Shown here in pieces: positions 16,248 to 23,888 of a DNA stretch of 64,000 bases. The stretch is taken from the NCBI GenBank assembly GCA_028290465.1, contig JAQGJU010000094.1:1-64000 (forward strand), in the 5' to 3' direction. Position 1 is the first letter of the stretch; each line of letters begins with the position of its first letter. The position numbers and the translations under genes were made by a program. The notes under the pieces were generated by a model, which was not told the origin of the DNA, searched no databases, and was given only the letters and a program-made list of their open reading frames with translations. Source of the DNA: Xanthobacteraceae bacterium. GTDB lineage: Bacteria; Pseudomonadota; Alphaproteobacteria; Rhizobiales; Xanthobacteraceae.

Positions 16248-18122
16248 ATGAGTCTCACCCAAGCGCTCGCCACCGCCGTTTCCGGTCTGCGTGTAAACCA
16301 GGCCGGAATGTCGCTCGTGGCCGCCAACGTGGCGAACGCGGACACGCCGGGTTACGTCAAGAAGACCGCGGTCCAGATCACGACCGCGGCCGGTTCGCTG
16401 GGCGTTGGGGTGCGGGTCGCGGCCGTCAACCGCGAACTCGATCAATACGTGCAGCGCCAGCTCCGGGTCGAGACCTCCGGCGCCGCCTATGCGACGTTGC
16501 GGTCACAGTTCTATGACCGCATGCAGACTGTCTATGGCGTGCCGGGTTCCGACAGCGCGCTGGAGACTCTCTACAACAGCTTCACCACCTCGCTGCAGGC
16601 CTTGACCACCAGTCCGGATTCGGAATCGACCCGCACCGCCGTCATCTCGGCCGCGCAGGTGCTGACTCAGCAACTTGGCTCGATGTCCAACGATATCCAG
16701 GCATTGCGCTCGGATGCCGAACTCGGACTGTCGGATTCCGTCACCAAAGCCAACGAGGCAATGCTGCGCATCGCCGCGATCAACCAGCAACTCGGCGCCA
16801 GCGGCGCGAGCGATGGCACCACCGCCGTGCTGCAGGACCAGCGCGACGCCTACATCGATCAGCTCACGAATCTGATGGATATCCGCGTGGTACCGACCGA
16901 CAATAATCAGGTCAACGTCTTCACCACGTCGGGCATTCAGCTCGTCGGCACCCGCGCCTCGCATCTGGAATTCGACGCGCAAGGCACGATGACGCCATCG
17001 GCGGAGTGGACCGACGATCCGGCGACCCGCACCGTCGGCACCATCACCTTATCGGCCTCAAGTGGCGGCACCGTCGATTTGATTGCCAGCAAGGCGTTCC
17101 GCTCCGGCAAGATCGCATCCTATATCGAGATGCGCGACGAACTGCTGCCGCAGGCGCAGGCTCAGTTGGATGCGGTCGCGGGCGCCCTGGCGCGATCCCT
17201 GTCCGACAAGAACGTAGCTTCGACCGCGGCGCCCGCTTCGGTGCTTCCGCAGGCAGGCTTCGATCTGGATGTCAGCGGCCTGCTGGCCGGCAATACCATC
17301 AACCTGAACTATACGACGTCGACCGGCCAGACCCACAAGATGTCGCTGATACGCGTCGACCAGGCCGGCGCCTTGCCGTTGTCCAACGACGTGACCCCAG
17401 ATCCGACCGACGAGGTCATCGGCATCGATTTTTCCGCCGGCATGGCGTCGGTGCTCTCGCAGCTCAACACCGCGTTCGGCGCTTCCGGGATGCAGTTCAC
17501 CAATCCGGCCGGGAACACGTTGCGGGCGCTCGACGACGGCGCGTCCAATCTGGTCAACATCAACTCATTGTCGGCCACGGTCACCGAGACCTCGCTGACC
17601 GGCGGCACGCCGGCGCTGCCGTTCTTCACCGACGCCAATGCGAGCTTCAGCGGTGCGATTACGTCCGCCGGCAAGCAGATTACGGGCCTCGCCGGCCGCC
17701 TGACGATCAACGAGGCACTGCTCGCTGATCCGTCGCGGCTGGTGGTCTATCAGACCTCGCCGCTGACCGACGCCGGCGATGCGACCCGGCCGAACTTCAT
17801 CTATAACCGGCTGACCAAGGACGCACTGAGCTTTTCGCCGGAGACCGGCATCGGCACCAAGTCGGTGCCGTTCGGCGGTTCGCTGCCCTCGTTCATGCGG
17901 CAAGTGATCAGCCAGCAGGGCGACGCCTCGGAGGCCGCCGGCAATCTGAAGGCCGGACAGGATGTCGTCCTGACGTCGCTGCAACAGCGCTTCAACGATG
18001 GCGCCAGCGTCAATGTCGACGAGGAAATGGCGCATCTGCTGAACCTTCAGACCGCTTATGCGGCGAATGCGCGCGTGCTCACGACCATTCGTGACATGCT
18101 CGATACTCTGATGAGAATGTGA
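16248..18122 (+). CDS. flgK: Hook-associated protein 1 FlgK
   Basis: 624 residues; first of the two hook-filament junction proteins. The start MSLTQALATAVSGLRVNQAGMSLVAANVANADTPGYVKK and the end DEEMAHLLNLQTAYAANARVLTTIRDMLDTLMRM are the conserved D0 helices. The central part (about 330-480) is a variable outer domain. It lies 36 bases after flgE and 7 bases before flgL, so the three are co-transcribed. Confidence 0.92.
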   Translation: MSLTQALATAVSGLRVNQAGMSLVAANVANADTPGYVKKTAVQITTAAGSLGVGVRVAAVNRELDQYVQRQLRVETSGAAYATLRSQFYDRMQTVYGVPGSDSALETLYNSFTTSLQALTTSPDSESTRTAVISAAQVLTQQLGSMSNDIQALRSDAELGLSDSVTKANEAMLRIAAINQQLGASGASDGTTAVLQDQRDAYIDQLTNLMDIRVVPTDNNQVNVFTTSGIQLVGTRASHLEFDAQGTMTPSAEWTDDPATRTVGTITLSASSGGTVDLIASKAFRSGKIASYIEMRDELLPQAQAQLDAVAGALARSLSDKNVASTAAPASVLPQAGFDLDVSGLLAGNTINLNYTTSTGQTHKMSLIRVDQAGALPLSNDVTPDPTDEVIGIDFSAGMASVLSQLNTAFGASGMQFTNPAGNTLRALDDGASNLVNINSLSATVTETSLTGGTPALPFFTDANASFSGAITSAGKQITGLAGRLTINEALLADPSRLVVYQTSPLTDAGDATRPNFIYNRLTKDALSFSPETGIGTKSVPFGGSLPSFMRQVISQQGDASEAAGNLKAGQDVVLTSLQQRFNDGASVNVDEEMAHLLNLQTAYAANARVLTTIRDMLDTLMRM

Positions 18123-18129
18123 GGCTGTC

Positions 18130-20253
18130 ATGGGTGCGTCCGCCATTGGATCGAAATCCGCGCTGCAGGTGCAGTCGCTGGTCAATATGCGCCGGCAGCT
18201 CGACGATCTGCAGCGTCAACTCGGCACCGGCAAGAAGTCCGATACCTATGCGGGCCTCGGCCTGGAGCGCGGGCTGAGCGTCGGTCTGCGCAGCCATCTC
18301 ACCTCGATCGACTCCTACAAAGACACCATGACCATGGTGGGCGTGCGCATGGATCTGGCCACCAGCGCGCTGACGCGCATCAGTCAGGTCGGCCGCGATA
18401 TCAAGAGCGCGATCGTCAACTCACCCTACTCCGTCGATGGCGACGGCAAGACCATTCCGCAAAAGACCGCGCTGGCGGATCTGAGCGAAGTGATCGGCCT
18501 GCTCAATACGCGGGCCGGCGACCGCTACGTGTTTTCCGGGCTGGCCGGCGACACGCCGGCGGTCGAGACGATGGACCACATTATGTATGGCGACGGGGCC
18601 AAGGCCGGCCTCGTACAGCTGATGTCCGAACGGCTCCAGGCCGACGGCGGCGACGCCATGGGCCGCTTGGTCGTCGCGCCGCTGGCGTCCTCCGCCGCCA
18701 GCCTCATCGGCACTGGCGCCGCTATATCGCCGGACGCCGCCGCGACGGTGACGGGTTCGGCGAATATTTCGGCACTCTCATCAGTTGGCGGTACGCTGGT
18801 CATCAACGGCACCCCGATCACCATCGGTGTCGGTGACAACGCTGCCGCGGTTCAAGCCGCCATTCAGGCGCAGGTCGGCACGACCGGCGTCGGCGCGCAG
18901 ATTGTCGCCAACAATCTCGTGCTCACCGGCGTCGATGCCGATACGGTCATCGATGTCGGTGGCGGCAGCACCGGCGCGGTGCTGACCGAGCTTGGCATCA
19001 GCGCCGTCGCCACCAACCCGACCAACCTGCTGACCCAGAGCACGGTGACTCAAGGGCAGACGATGAACGTTGCGGTCGGCTCTAGTCCGCCGAATGCGCC
19101 GCTGGCCATTGTGTTCGGCACCGGCGCCGGCGAGATTTCCACGATGGCGGAATTGAATACCGCGCTGGGAACGCTTGCCGGCGGTACCGCCAGCCTCGAC
19201 GTCAACGGCAATCTGACCGTCACGGCCACCAACGTTTCGGATGCGATCGCCGTCACCGGCACCGCCACGATGTCGAATTTCGGCTTGGCCACGACCTCGG
19301 CAGCGGCCGGCAATGTGGTGAGCCTCTCCGAGGACGTTGCGCCGTCGGTGTTCGGCATGAAACTGTCGTCGGTCACCTCGAACCTGACGAGTTCGACCAC
19401 CGTGCAGCCGGCCGGATCGCCGCCCGCAATGTCGGTCGATCTCGGCAGCGTCAACCCGACGAACGGTCAGACCGTTCAGTTCCGCTTCACGCTGCCGGAC
19501 GGCACGACCGAGAACCTGGTGCTGACCGCCTCGACGACCACCCCGCTGGGCAAGAACGAATTCGCCATCGGGGCGACCTCGGACATCACAGCCGCCAATC
19601 TGAGGACCACGCTCAACGCGTCGGTCGGCACCCTGGCCAAGACGGCGCTGGCGGCCGCTTCGGCGGTTGTCGCCGCTGACAATTTCTTCAACACCGACGC
19701 TGCCAATCCGCCGCAACGGGTCAACGGACCGCCGTTCAATACCGCGACCACGATGATCGACGGCACGGCCGCCAACACGGTGTCCTGGTATACGGGTGAA
19801 GCCGGAACGACCGACGCGCGTACCACCGCGACGGCGCGCATCGATCAATCGATCAGTATCAATTATGGTATGCGCGCCAACGAAGAGGGCATCCGCTGGA
19901 TGGTGCAGAACATCGCCGTCGTGGCGGCGATGGAATATCCGCTCACCGATACAAACGGGGCCGAGCGCAGCCTCGAATTCAGCGACCGCATGATCCCCAA
20001 TCTGAACGTGCCGCAGGGCACGCAGAAGATTGAAAACATCCAGGCCGACCTCGGCAACGCCGGCAGTTCGATGAAGGCCGCGAAGGAACGCCACGCTCAA
20101 ACCTCGGCGACGCTCGCCGACATGCTGAACGGCGTGGAGGGGGTTTCCAACGAACAGGTAGCTGCCGAGATGCTGACCTTGAACACGCGCCTGCAGGCTT
20201 CGCTGCAGACCACGGCGATGCTGTATAAGACCAGCCTGGTCAACTACCTCTGA
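18130..20253 (+). CDS. flgL: Hook-associated protein 3 FlgL, unusually large
   Basis: 707 residues, against about 317 for E. coli FlgL. The N-terminus (LQVQSLVNMRRQLDDLQRQLGTGKKSDTYAGLGLERGLSV) and C-terminus (EQVAAEMLTLNTRLQASLQTTAMLYKTSLVNYL) are flagellin/FlgL coiled-coil domains, and RYVFSGLAGDTPAV is a FlgL landmark. An insertion at about 216-396 repeats the FlgE order GTLVINGTPITIG, TNLLTQSTVTQGQTM, IVFGTGAGEISTMAELNTALG. It is the last gene of the hook operon, followed by a bidirectional terminator. A third flagellin-like role is possible but the operon position favours HAP3. Confidence 0.85.
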   Translation: MGASAIGSKSALQVQSLVNMRRQLDDLQRQLGTGKKSDTYAGLGLERGLSVGLRSHLTSIDSYKDTMTMVGVRMDLATSALTRISQVGRDIKSAIVNSPYSVDGDGKTIPQKTALADLSEVIGLLNTRAGDRYVFSGLAGDTPAVETMDHIMYGDGAKAGLVQLMSERLQADGGDAMGRLVVAPLASSAASLIGTGAAISPDAAATVTGSANISALSSVGGTLVINGTPITIGVGDNAAAVQAAIQAQVGTTGVGAQIVANNLVLTGVDADTVIDVGGGSTGAVLTELGISAVATNPTNLLTQSTVTQGQTMNVAVGSSPPNAPLAIVFGTGAGEISTMAELNTALGTLAGGTASLDVNGNLTVTATNVSDAIAVTGTATMSNFGLATTSAAAGNVVSLSEDVAPSVFGMKLSSVTSNLTSSTTVQPAGSPPAMSVDLGSVNPTNGQTVQFRFTLPDGTTENLVLTASTTTPLGKNEFAIGATSDITAANLRTTLNASVGTLAKTALAAASAVVAADNFFNTDAANPPQRVNGPPFNTATTMIDGTAANTVSWYTGEAGTTDARTTATARIDQSISINYGMRANEEGIRWMVQNIAVVAAMEYPLTDTNGAERSLEFSDRMIPNLNVPQGTQKIENIQADLGNAGSSMKAAKERHAQTSATLADMLNGVEGVSNEQVAAEMLTLNTRLQASLQTTAMLYKTSLVNYL

Positions 20254-20285
20254 CGCGCCATCCGCGCGGTAGGATCACGCTCTAG

Positions 20286-20322
20286 ATGCGAACGGCCCCG
20301 GTATGACCGGGGCCGTTCGCAT
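20286..20322. terminator. Bidirectional terminator between flgL and flaF
   Basis: A perfect 16-bp stem, ATGCGAACGGCCCCGG with its complement, and loop TATGA. It lies between convergent flgL (+) and flaF (-) and can serve both. T-tracts are short. Confidence 0.8.
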
Positions 20323-20380
20323 TTGGTGATCCGGTTTTTCATTTGGCCATGATCTTTTCCGAGATCATGCCCGGCGCGAT

Positions 20381-20746
20381 TCAGGCCGCGCCGCGAAGTC
20401 CGGCCGCGATATCGCAATTGATCTTGATCAGCGCGGTGAGCAGTTCCGGCTTCGGCCCCGTGGTCAACGCAACCGTGCGATTCATCACGAAGATACCGAG
20501 ATTGGCGATGTTCTGGCGGATCTCGGCGGGCAGGGGATGGTTCTCACCCGTAACCGAGGTCAGAAACACGGTCCACAGCTTACGATTATACAGCAGCGCG
20601 GCTTCCAGATCGTCCTGCTTGGCGTCCCATTGCTCCTGGATGGCCAGGAGACGCCCGGCGGCCTTCAACAATAGATCAGCTTCGAGCTCCCGCGGATTCG
20701 ACGTTTTCTTGGCTACCGATCCGTACGCTTGGGCGGCCGAGTGCAT
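20381..20746 (-). CDS. flaF: Flagellin regulator FlaF
   Basis: 121 residues. FlaF is needed for flagellin synthesis and secretion in Caulobacter and Brucella and opposes FlbT. Landmarks are QAYGSVAKKTSNPRELEADLLLKAAGRL, the central YNRKLWTVFLTSV and LPAEIRQNIANLGIFVMNRTVAL. Its ATG lies 71 bases inside the 3' end of flbT, with AGGAG in the flbT coding sequence ten bases before it. The two are thus likely translationally coupled. Confidence 0.92.
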   Translation of the reverse strand: MHSAAQAYGSVAKKTSNPRELEADLLLKAAGRLLAIQEQWDAKQDDLEAALLYNRKLWTVFLTSVTGENHPLPAEIRQNIANLGIFVMNRTVALTTGPKPELLTALIKINCDIAAGLRGAA

Positions 20747-21122
20747 TGCTAAACAGCTCCTGCTCGTAGGCGATGAGACGCTTGGCGTCCTTGAGTGCCT
20801 TATACATTTCGCCCGTTAAGATATGATTGTTAATAGACTCTACGTAGGGCCACGTACTCGGCGCGGCCTGCACGACATCGCGAACGAGCGAGAAATAGAA
20901 TTCATGGTGCGCGCGCTGGTCCTTCGCCGTGTACATGAGCTGTACCGCAAGATAGACGCGTTTGGCCGGCGAATCTGCCCGCTCCGGTGTCATGATGTCT
21001 TTCTCGCGCAGGATCGGCACTTCGCCTTGGATCAGCAGTCGCGTGCGCTGATCGGAATTGGTCACGACGCAATCGCCGATGATGATACGCTCACCTGGCT
21101 TGAGCTCGACTTTCAAAGCCAT
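20676..21122 (-). CDS. flbT: Flagellin translational repressor FlbT
   Basis: 148 residues. In Caulobacter FlbT binds the fliC 5' leader and promotes its decay until the hook is complete. Landmarks are MALKVELKPGERIIIGDCVVTNSDQRTRLLIQGEVPILREKDI and the central YLAVQLMYTAKDQRAHHEFYFSLVRDVV. Its C-terminus overlaps flaF by 71 bases. It lies directly downstream of fliC2, but a terminator and a CtrA-like half-site between them suggest its own promoter. Confidence 0.93.
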   Translation of the reverse strand: MALKVELKPGERIIIGDCVVTNSDQRTRLLIQGEVPILREKDIMTPERADSPAKRVYLAVQLMYTAKDQRAHHEFYFSLVRDVVQAAPSTWPYVESINNHILTGEMYKALKDAKRLIAYEQELFSNALGRPSVRIGSQENVESAGARS

Positions 21123-21179
21123 GATCGATCTCCTTGGCGGCCAAATCGGCGCCGGTGTTGGGGCGATGTTGGACGGCTT

Positions 21180-21189
21180 ATGGTTAACG
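21180..21189 (-). promoter_or_regulatory. CtrA-type half-site upstream of flbT-flaF
   Basis: On the minus strand CGTTAACCAT, 58 bases before the flbT start. It contains TTAACCAT, the half-site form reported (from memory) for CtrA in Caulobacter. It is one of six copies in flagellar intergenic DNA of this window. Confidence 0.55.
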
Positions 21190-21205
21190 GCCGGTAAAAA
21201 CGCCG

Positions 21206-21229
21206 AAGGCGGGGACCCAACCCCGCCTT
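21206..21229 (-). terminator. Terminator of fliC2
   Basis: Stem AAGGCGGGG / CCCCGCCTT with a 6-base loop, 25 bases past the fliC2 stop on the minus strand. It is followed by TT and, further on, GTTTTT. Confidence 0.65.
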
Positions 21230-21253
21230 ATGTTTAAGATGTTGGTAAAGAGT

Positions 21254-23623
21254 TTAGCCGAACAAGCGCAGCACCGCCTGATCGGCCTGGGCCGACAGCG
21301 ACAGCGCGGTGGTAGAAAGCTGCTGACGGGTCTGCAGGGCCAGCATGTTGGCGCCTTCCTCGTTGGAATCGGCCAGCACCAGGCTGTCGCCGCCGGTTTG
21401 CAGCGTGTTGATCAAGCCCTTGGTGAAGTCCTGGCGGATCTGCACGGTGGTCAGGTTCGAGCCGAACTTGGAGGCTTGCGCGCGCACCGAGGTCAGTGCG
21501 GCGGTGATCTGGGCCATCGCACCGTCGACGATGGTGTCGTCCTGGAATCCGGTACCGTTGGTGCCATTGACCGGGTTGAGGCTGAGGCCCGAGGAATTGA
21601 ACTGAACGCCGCCGATGTTCAGCGTGCTGCTGCCGTCCTCGTTAAAGGTGATCTTGAGATCGTTACCGCTGAGCAGGTTGATGCCGTTGTAACTGGCATC
21701 GGCCACAAGATTGTCGATCTGGGTCAGCAGTCCGTTGAAATCGGCTTGCAGGCTGGTCCGCGTTGTATTGTCGGTGGTCGGCGAGGCGAGGCCGCTCTGC
21801 GTGCCGGTAGTCAGGCCGAGCGCGGCGGCAACGGCGCCGTTGCTGCTGCCGCTGACCGTAAGCGTCGTCTGTTTGGTGTTCGACGGCACCTGGAAGTTGA
21901 TCGTGGTGCCGGCGAGAGTCGCGGTAACGCCCGACAAGGTGCCAAGCGCGGTATTCAACTCCGCCAGGGTCGAAACTCGCCCGGTGCCGGTGCCGAAGGT
22001 GACGGTCTGGGGCGAGCCGCCGTTGACGGCCAGCGTCAAGGTAGCGCCGTCCGCAGTGCCGCCGAGCTTGGTGTTGAGCAAATCGAACAGGCTGGTGCTG
22101 GTGGTCTGCGTGGTGGTCGGGGTCGACTGATCCGAGGTCAGGCCCAGCGCGTCCGACACCGTATTGGCCGGAATAGAGAAGTCGATGTCGGCACTCTTGG
22201 CGGTGATCTGCAGATGGCCGGAGCCGTCATCGGCAAAGGTCAAATTGTTGTCGAGTGTGGCATTAGCCTTGAGCTTGTTGATGATATCGGTAATGCGATC
22301 GCCAGCCGCGAGGCCGACCGTCTGCACTTGGCCATTGACGCTGATGGTCAGATTGCCGCCATTGGTGAAGTCGTATGCATTGCTGTTCGCGGTGCCAAGA
22401 TCGAGGAAGGTCGGCGCGCTGTTGTAGGTGCCGTTGATGCCGCCGCCTTTCAGCGCGGCCGAGAAGGCGCTGCTGCCGCTGACCGTCACTGTATTGGCGG
22501 AGCCGGCCGCCTGCGTAATGTTGATCGTGGCGGTCACCGACGTGGCGCCGACGGCTGGAGCTGCGACCGTGAGCTGCGCGGCGCCGCCCAGGACACCGAG
22601 ATTGCTGTTGATCCAAGTCGACAGTTCGGCAAGGGACTGCACTTGGCCGGCGCCCGGGCCACCGGTGCCGATGGTCACGGTCTTGGTATAGGGGGTCGAG
22701 CCGGTATTGCCGGCAAAGGTAAGGGCTTGGCCGGCGCCGACGCTGTCGAGCAGGTTGGTTGAGGGGTGGGCGCCGACGGCACCGCCAGTGAAGCCGAAAT
22801 TGGTCATGGTCAGCGCAGTGGAGCCGGCACCCGCAGCGCTTACGGAGAAGTCGACGTTCGCGGTATTGGCCGTCACCCGCAACTGGTTGCTGCCGTTAAA
22901 GTCGAGAGTAAGGTAATTGTCGAGGGTGTCGCCCGGCGTTCCGGAAGTGGTATTGTGAAACGCCGCCAGCAGTCCGGCCTTGGTGGTGATCGCGGCATTC
23001 GTGAGCGAGACGTTGAACGTCTTCGTCGCCCCGCCGGACACATTCAACGTGATCTGCACGGTACCGTCGTTGGCGCCAGCGTTGAACGCGGTCACCACGG
23101 CGGCGTCGTTAGCAAATGCGACGCTGCCGACTGCCTGACCCCGCGTTTCGCTGAACGGCGTCGCGCCGGTGGCCAGGGTCTTGATGACCGGTGAATAGTC
23201 GACACCGCCGCCGAAGGCGTTGGACTTGATGGTGCCGATGGTCTCGTTGCCGTTGAGATTGGCGACCGTAGAGACGTCGCTGTTCTGGCTGACCGCGCCA
23301 TAGGTGGTGATCGGCTGCGGCGCCTGGCGGGCCTGCTGGACGGTGGCCTTGGCGGATTGCAGCAATTTGGTCAGCGCCGTGATGCCGTCGTCGGCGGCTT
23401 CCAGCGTCTTTTGCGCCTGGCCGATCGAATCCAGCAGTGAATTTAGGTCGGTCGCCCGGTTATTGAGCGATTGCGAGGTAAAGAAGTTCGCCGGATTATC
23501 GAGGGCCGAGTTGACCTTCTTGCCCGTCGCCAAGCGGTTCTGGGTCATGCTCATCATGTGGGCGGTGCCCTGCAATGAGAGCAGGTTCTGCCGTACACCG
23601 GCGGAAAGAGTAACGTCGCTCAT
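21254..23623 (-). CDS. fliC2: Flagellin (second copy), large
   Basis: 789 residues from ATG 23623 (AGGGGA upstream; an ORF extension to 23662 is rejected). The flagellin D0/D1 ends are seen in LSAGVRQNLLSLQGTAHMMSMTQNRLATGKKVNSALDNPANFFTSQSL and KFGSNLTTVQIRQDFTKGLINTLQTGGDSLVLADSNEEGANMLALQTRQQLS. The 500-residue middle is surface-exposed, Thr/Gly/Ala-rich and built from repeated beta modules, for example TLAVNGGSPQTVTFGTGTGRVSTLAELNTALG. It is a tandem paralogue of fliC1 (terminal domains nearly alike). No convincing sigma-54 site was found upstream. Confidence 0.92.
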   Translation of the reverse strand: MSDVTLSAGVRQNLLSLQGTAHMMSMTQNRLATGKKVNSALDNPANFFTSQSLNNRATDLNSLLDSIGQAQKTLEAADDGITALTKLLQSAKATVQQARQAPQPITTYGAVSQNSDVSTVANLNGNETIGTIKSNAFGGGVDYSPVIKTLATGATPFSETRGQAVGSVAFANDAAVVTAFNAGANDGTVQITLNVSGGATKTFNVSLTNAAITTKAGLLAAFHNTTSGTPGDTLDNYLTLDFNGSNQLRVTANTANVDFSVSAAGAGSTALTMTNFGFTGGAVGAHPSTNLLDSVGAGQALTFAGNTGSTPYTKTVTIGTGGPGAGQVQSLAELSTWINSNLGVLGGAAQLTVAAPAVGATSVTATINITQAAGSANTVTVSGSSAFSAALKGGGINGTYNSAPTFLDLGTANSNAYDFTNGGNLTISVNGQVQTVGLAAGDRITDIINKLKANATLDNNLTFADDGSGHLQITAKSADIDFSIPANTVSDALGLTSDQSTPTTTQTTSTSLFDLLNTKLGGTADGATLTLAVNGGSPQTVTFGTGTGRVSTLAELNTALGTLSGVTATLAGTTINFQVPSNTKQTTLTVSGSSNGAVAAALGLTTGTQSGLASPTTDNTTRTSLQADFNGLLTQIDNLVADASYNGINLLSGNDLKITFNEDGSSTLNIGGVQFNSSGLSLNPVNGTNGTGFQDDTIVDGAMAQITAALTSVRAQASKFGSNLTTVQIRQDFTKGLINTLQTGGDSLVLADSNEEGANMLALQTRQQLSTTALSLSAQADQAVLRLFG

Positions 23624-23698
23624 GACGAGATCCCCTGAATAGAACGTTTTGCGACTAAGCAAATCGCGGTTCGTTCCGGGGATAATGTTTGATTAACC

Positions 23699-23735
23699 CT
23701 AATGCTTCGTAAAGAGAACCCTAATGAGGCGTTAA
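23699..23735 (-). promoter_or_regulatory. Two CtrA-like boxes upstream of fliC2
   Basis: CTAA-N7-TTAA at 23721-23735 matches TTAA-N7-TTAA with one change. A weaker box CTAA-N7-TAAA lies at 23699-23713. The minus-strand 14-mer TTTACGAAGCATTA (23713-23700) is identical to one upstream of fliX (29425-29438). The boxes are 75-110 bases before the fliC2 start. Confidence 0.45.
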
Positions 23736-23787
23736 GATGTGTGGCGGACGCCCATGTTGGGCCGCACCGTACCGGCCGGCATGAAAA

Positions 23788-23844
23788 AGGCGGGGCTTGC
23801 GCCCCGCCTCATAAGAAAACGGCGGGACTTGCGTCCCGCCGTTT
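23788..23844 (-). terminator. Tandem terminators of fliC1
   Basis: Two hairpins in series downstream of fliC1. The first is AAACGGCGGGAC / GTCCCGCCGTTT (23817-23844) and the second AGGCGGGGC / GCCCCGCCT (23788-23809). Both have the loop GCAA on the transcript, and each is followed by a T-rich run. A double terminator suits a very highly expressed gene. Confidence 0.85.
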
Positions 23845-23888
23845 GTAACTTGGCCTTCTGGCCTGGCCTTTCTGGCCGACGCTGTGTC

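Noticed and set aside
23764-23778. Weak GG-N10-GC match upstream of fliC2 as a sigma-54 promoter
   Set aside because: Only the invariant dinucleotides match; flanking bases differ from TGGCAC and TTGC, and the terminators of fliC1 begin beside it.
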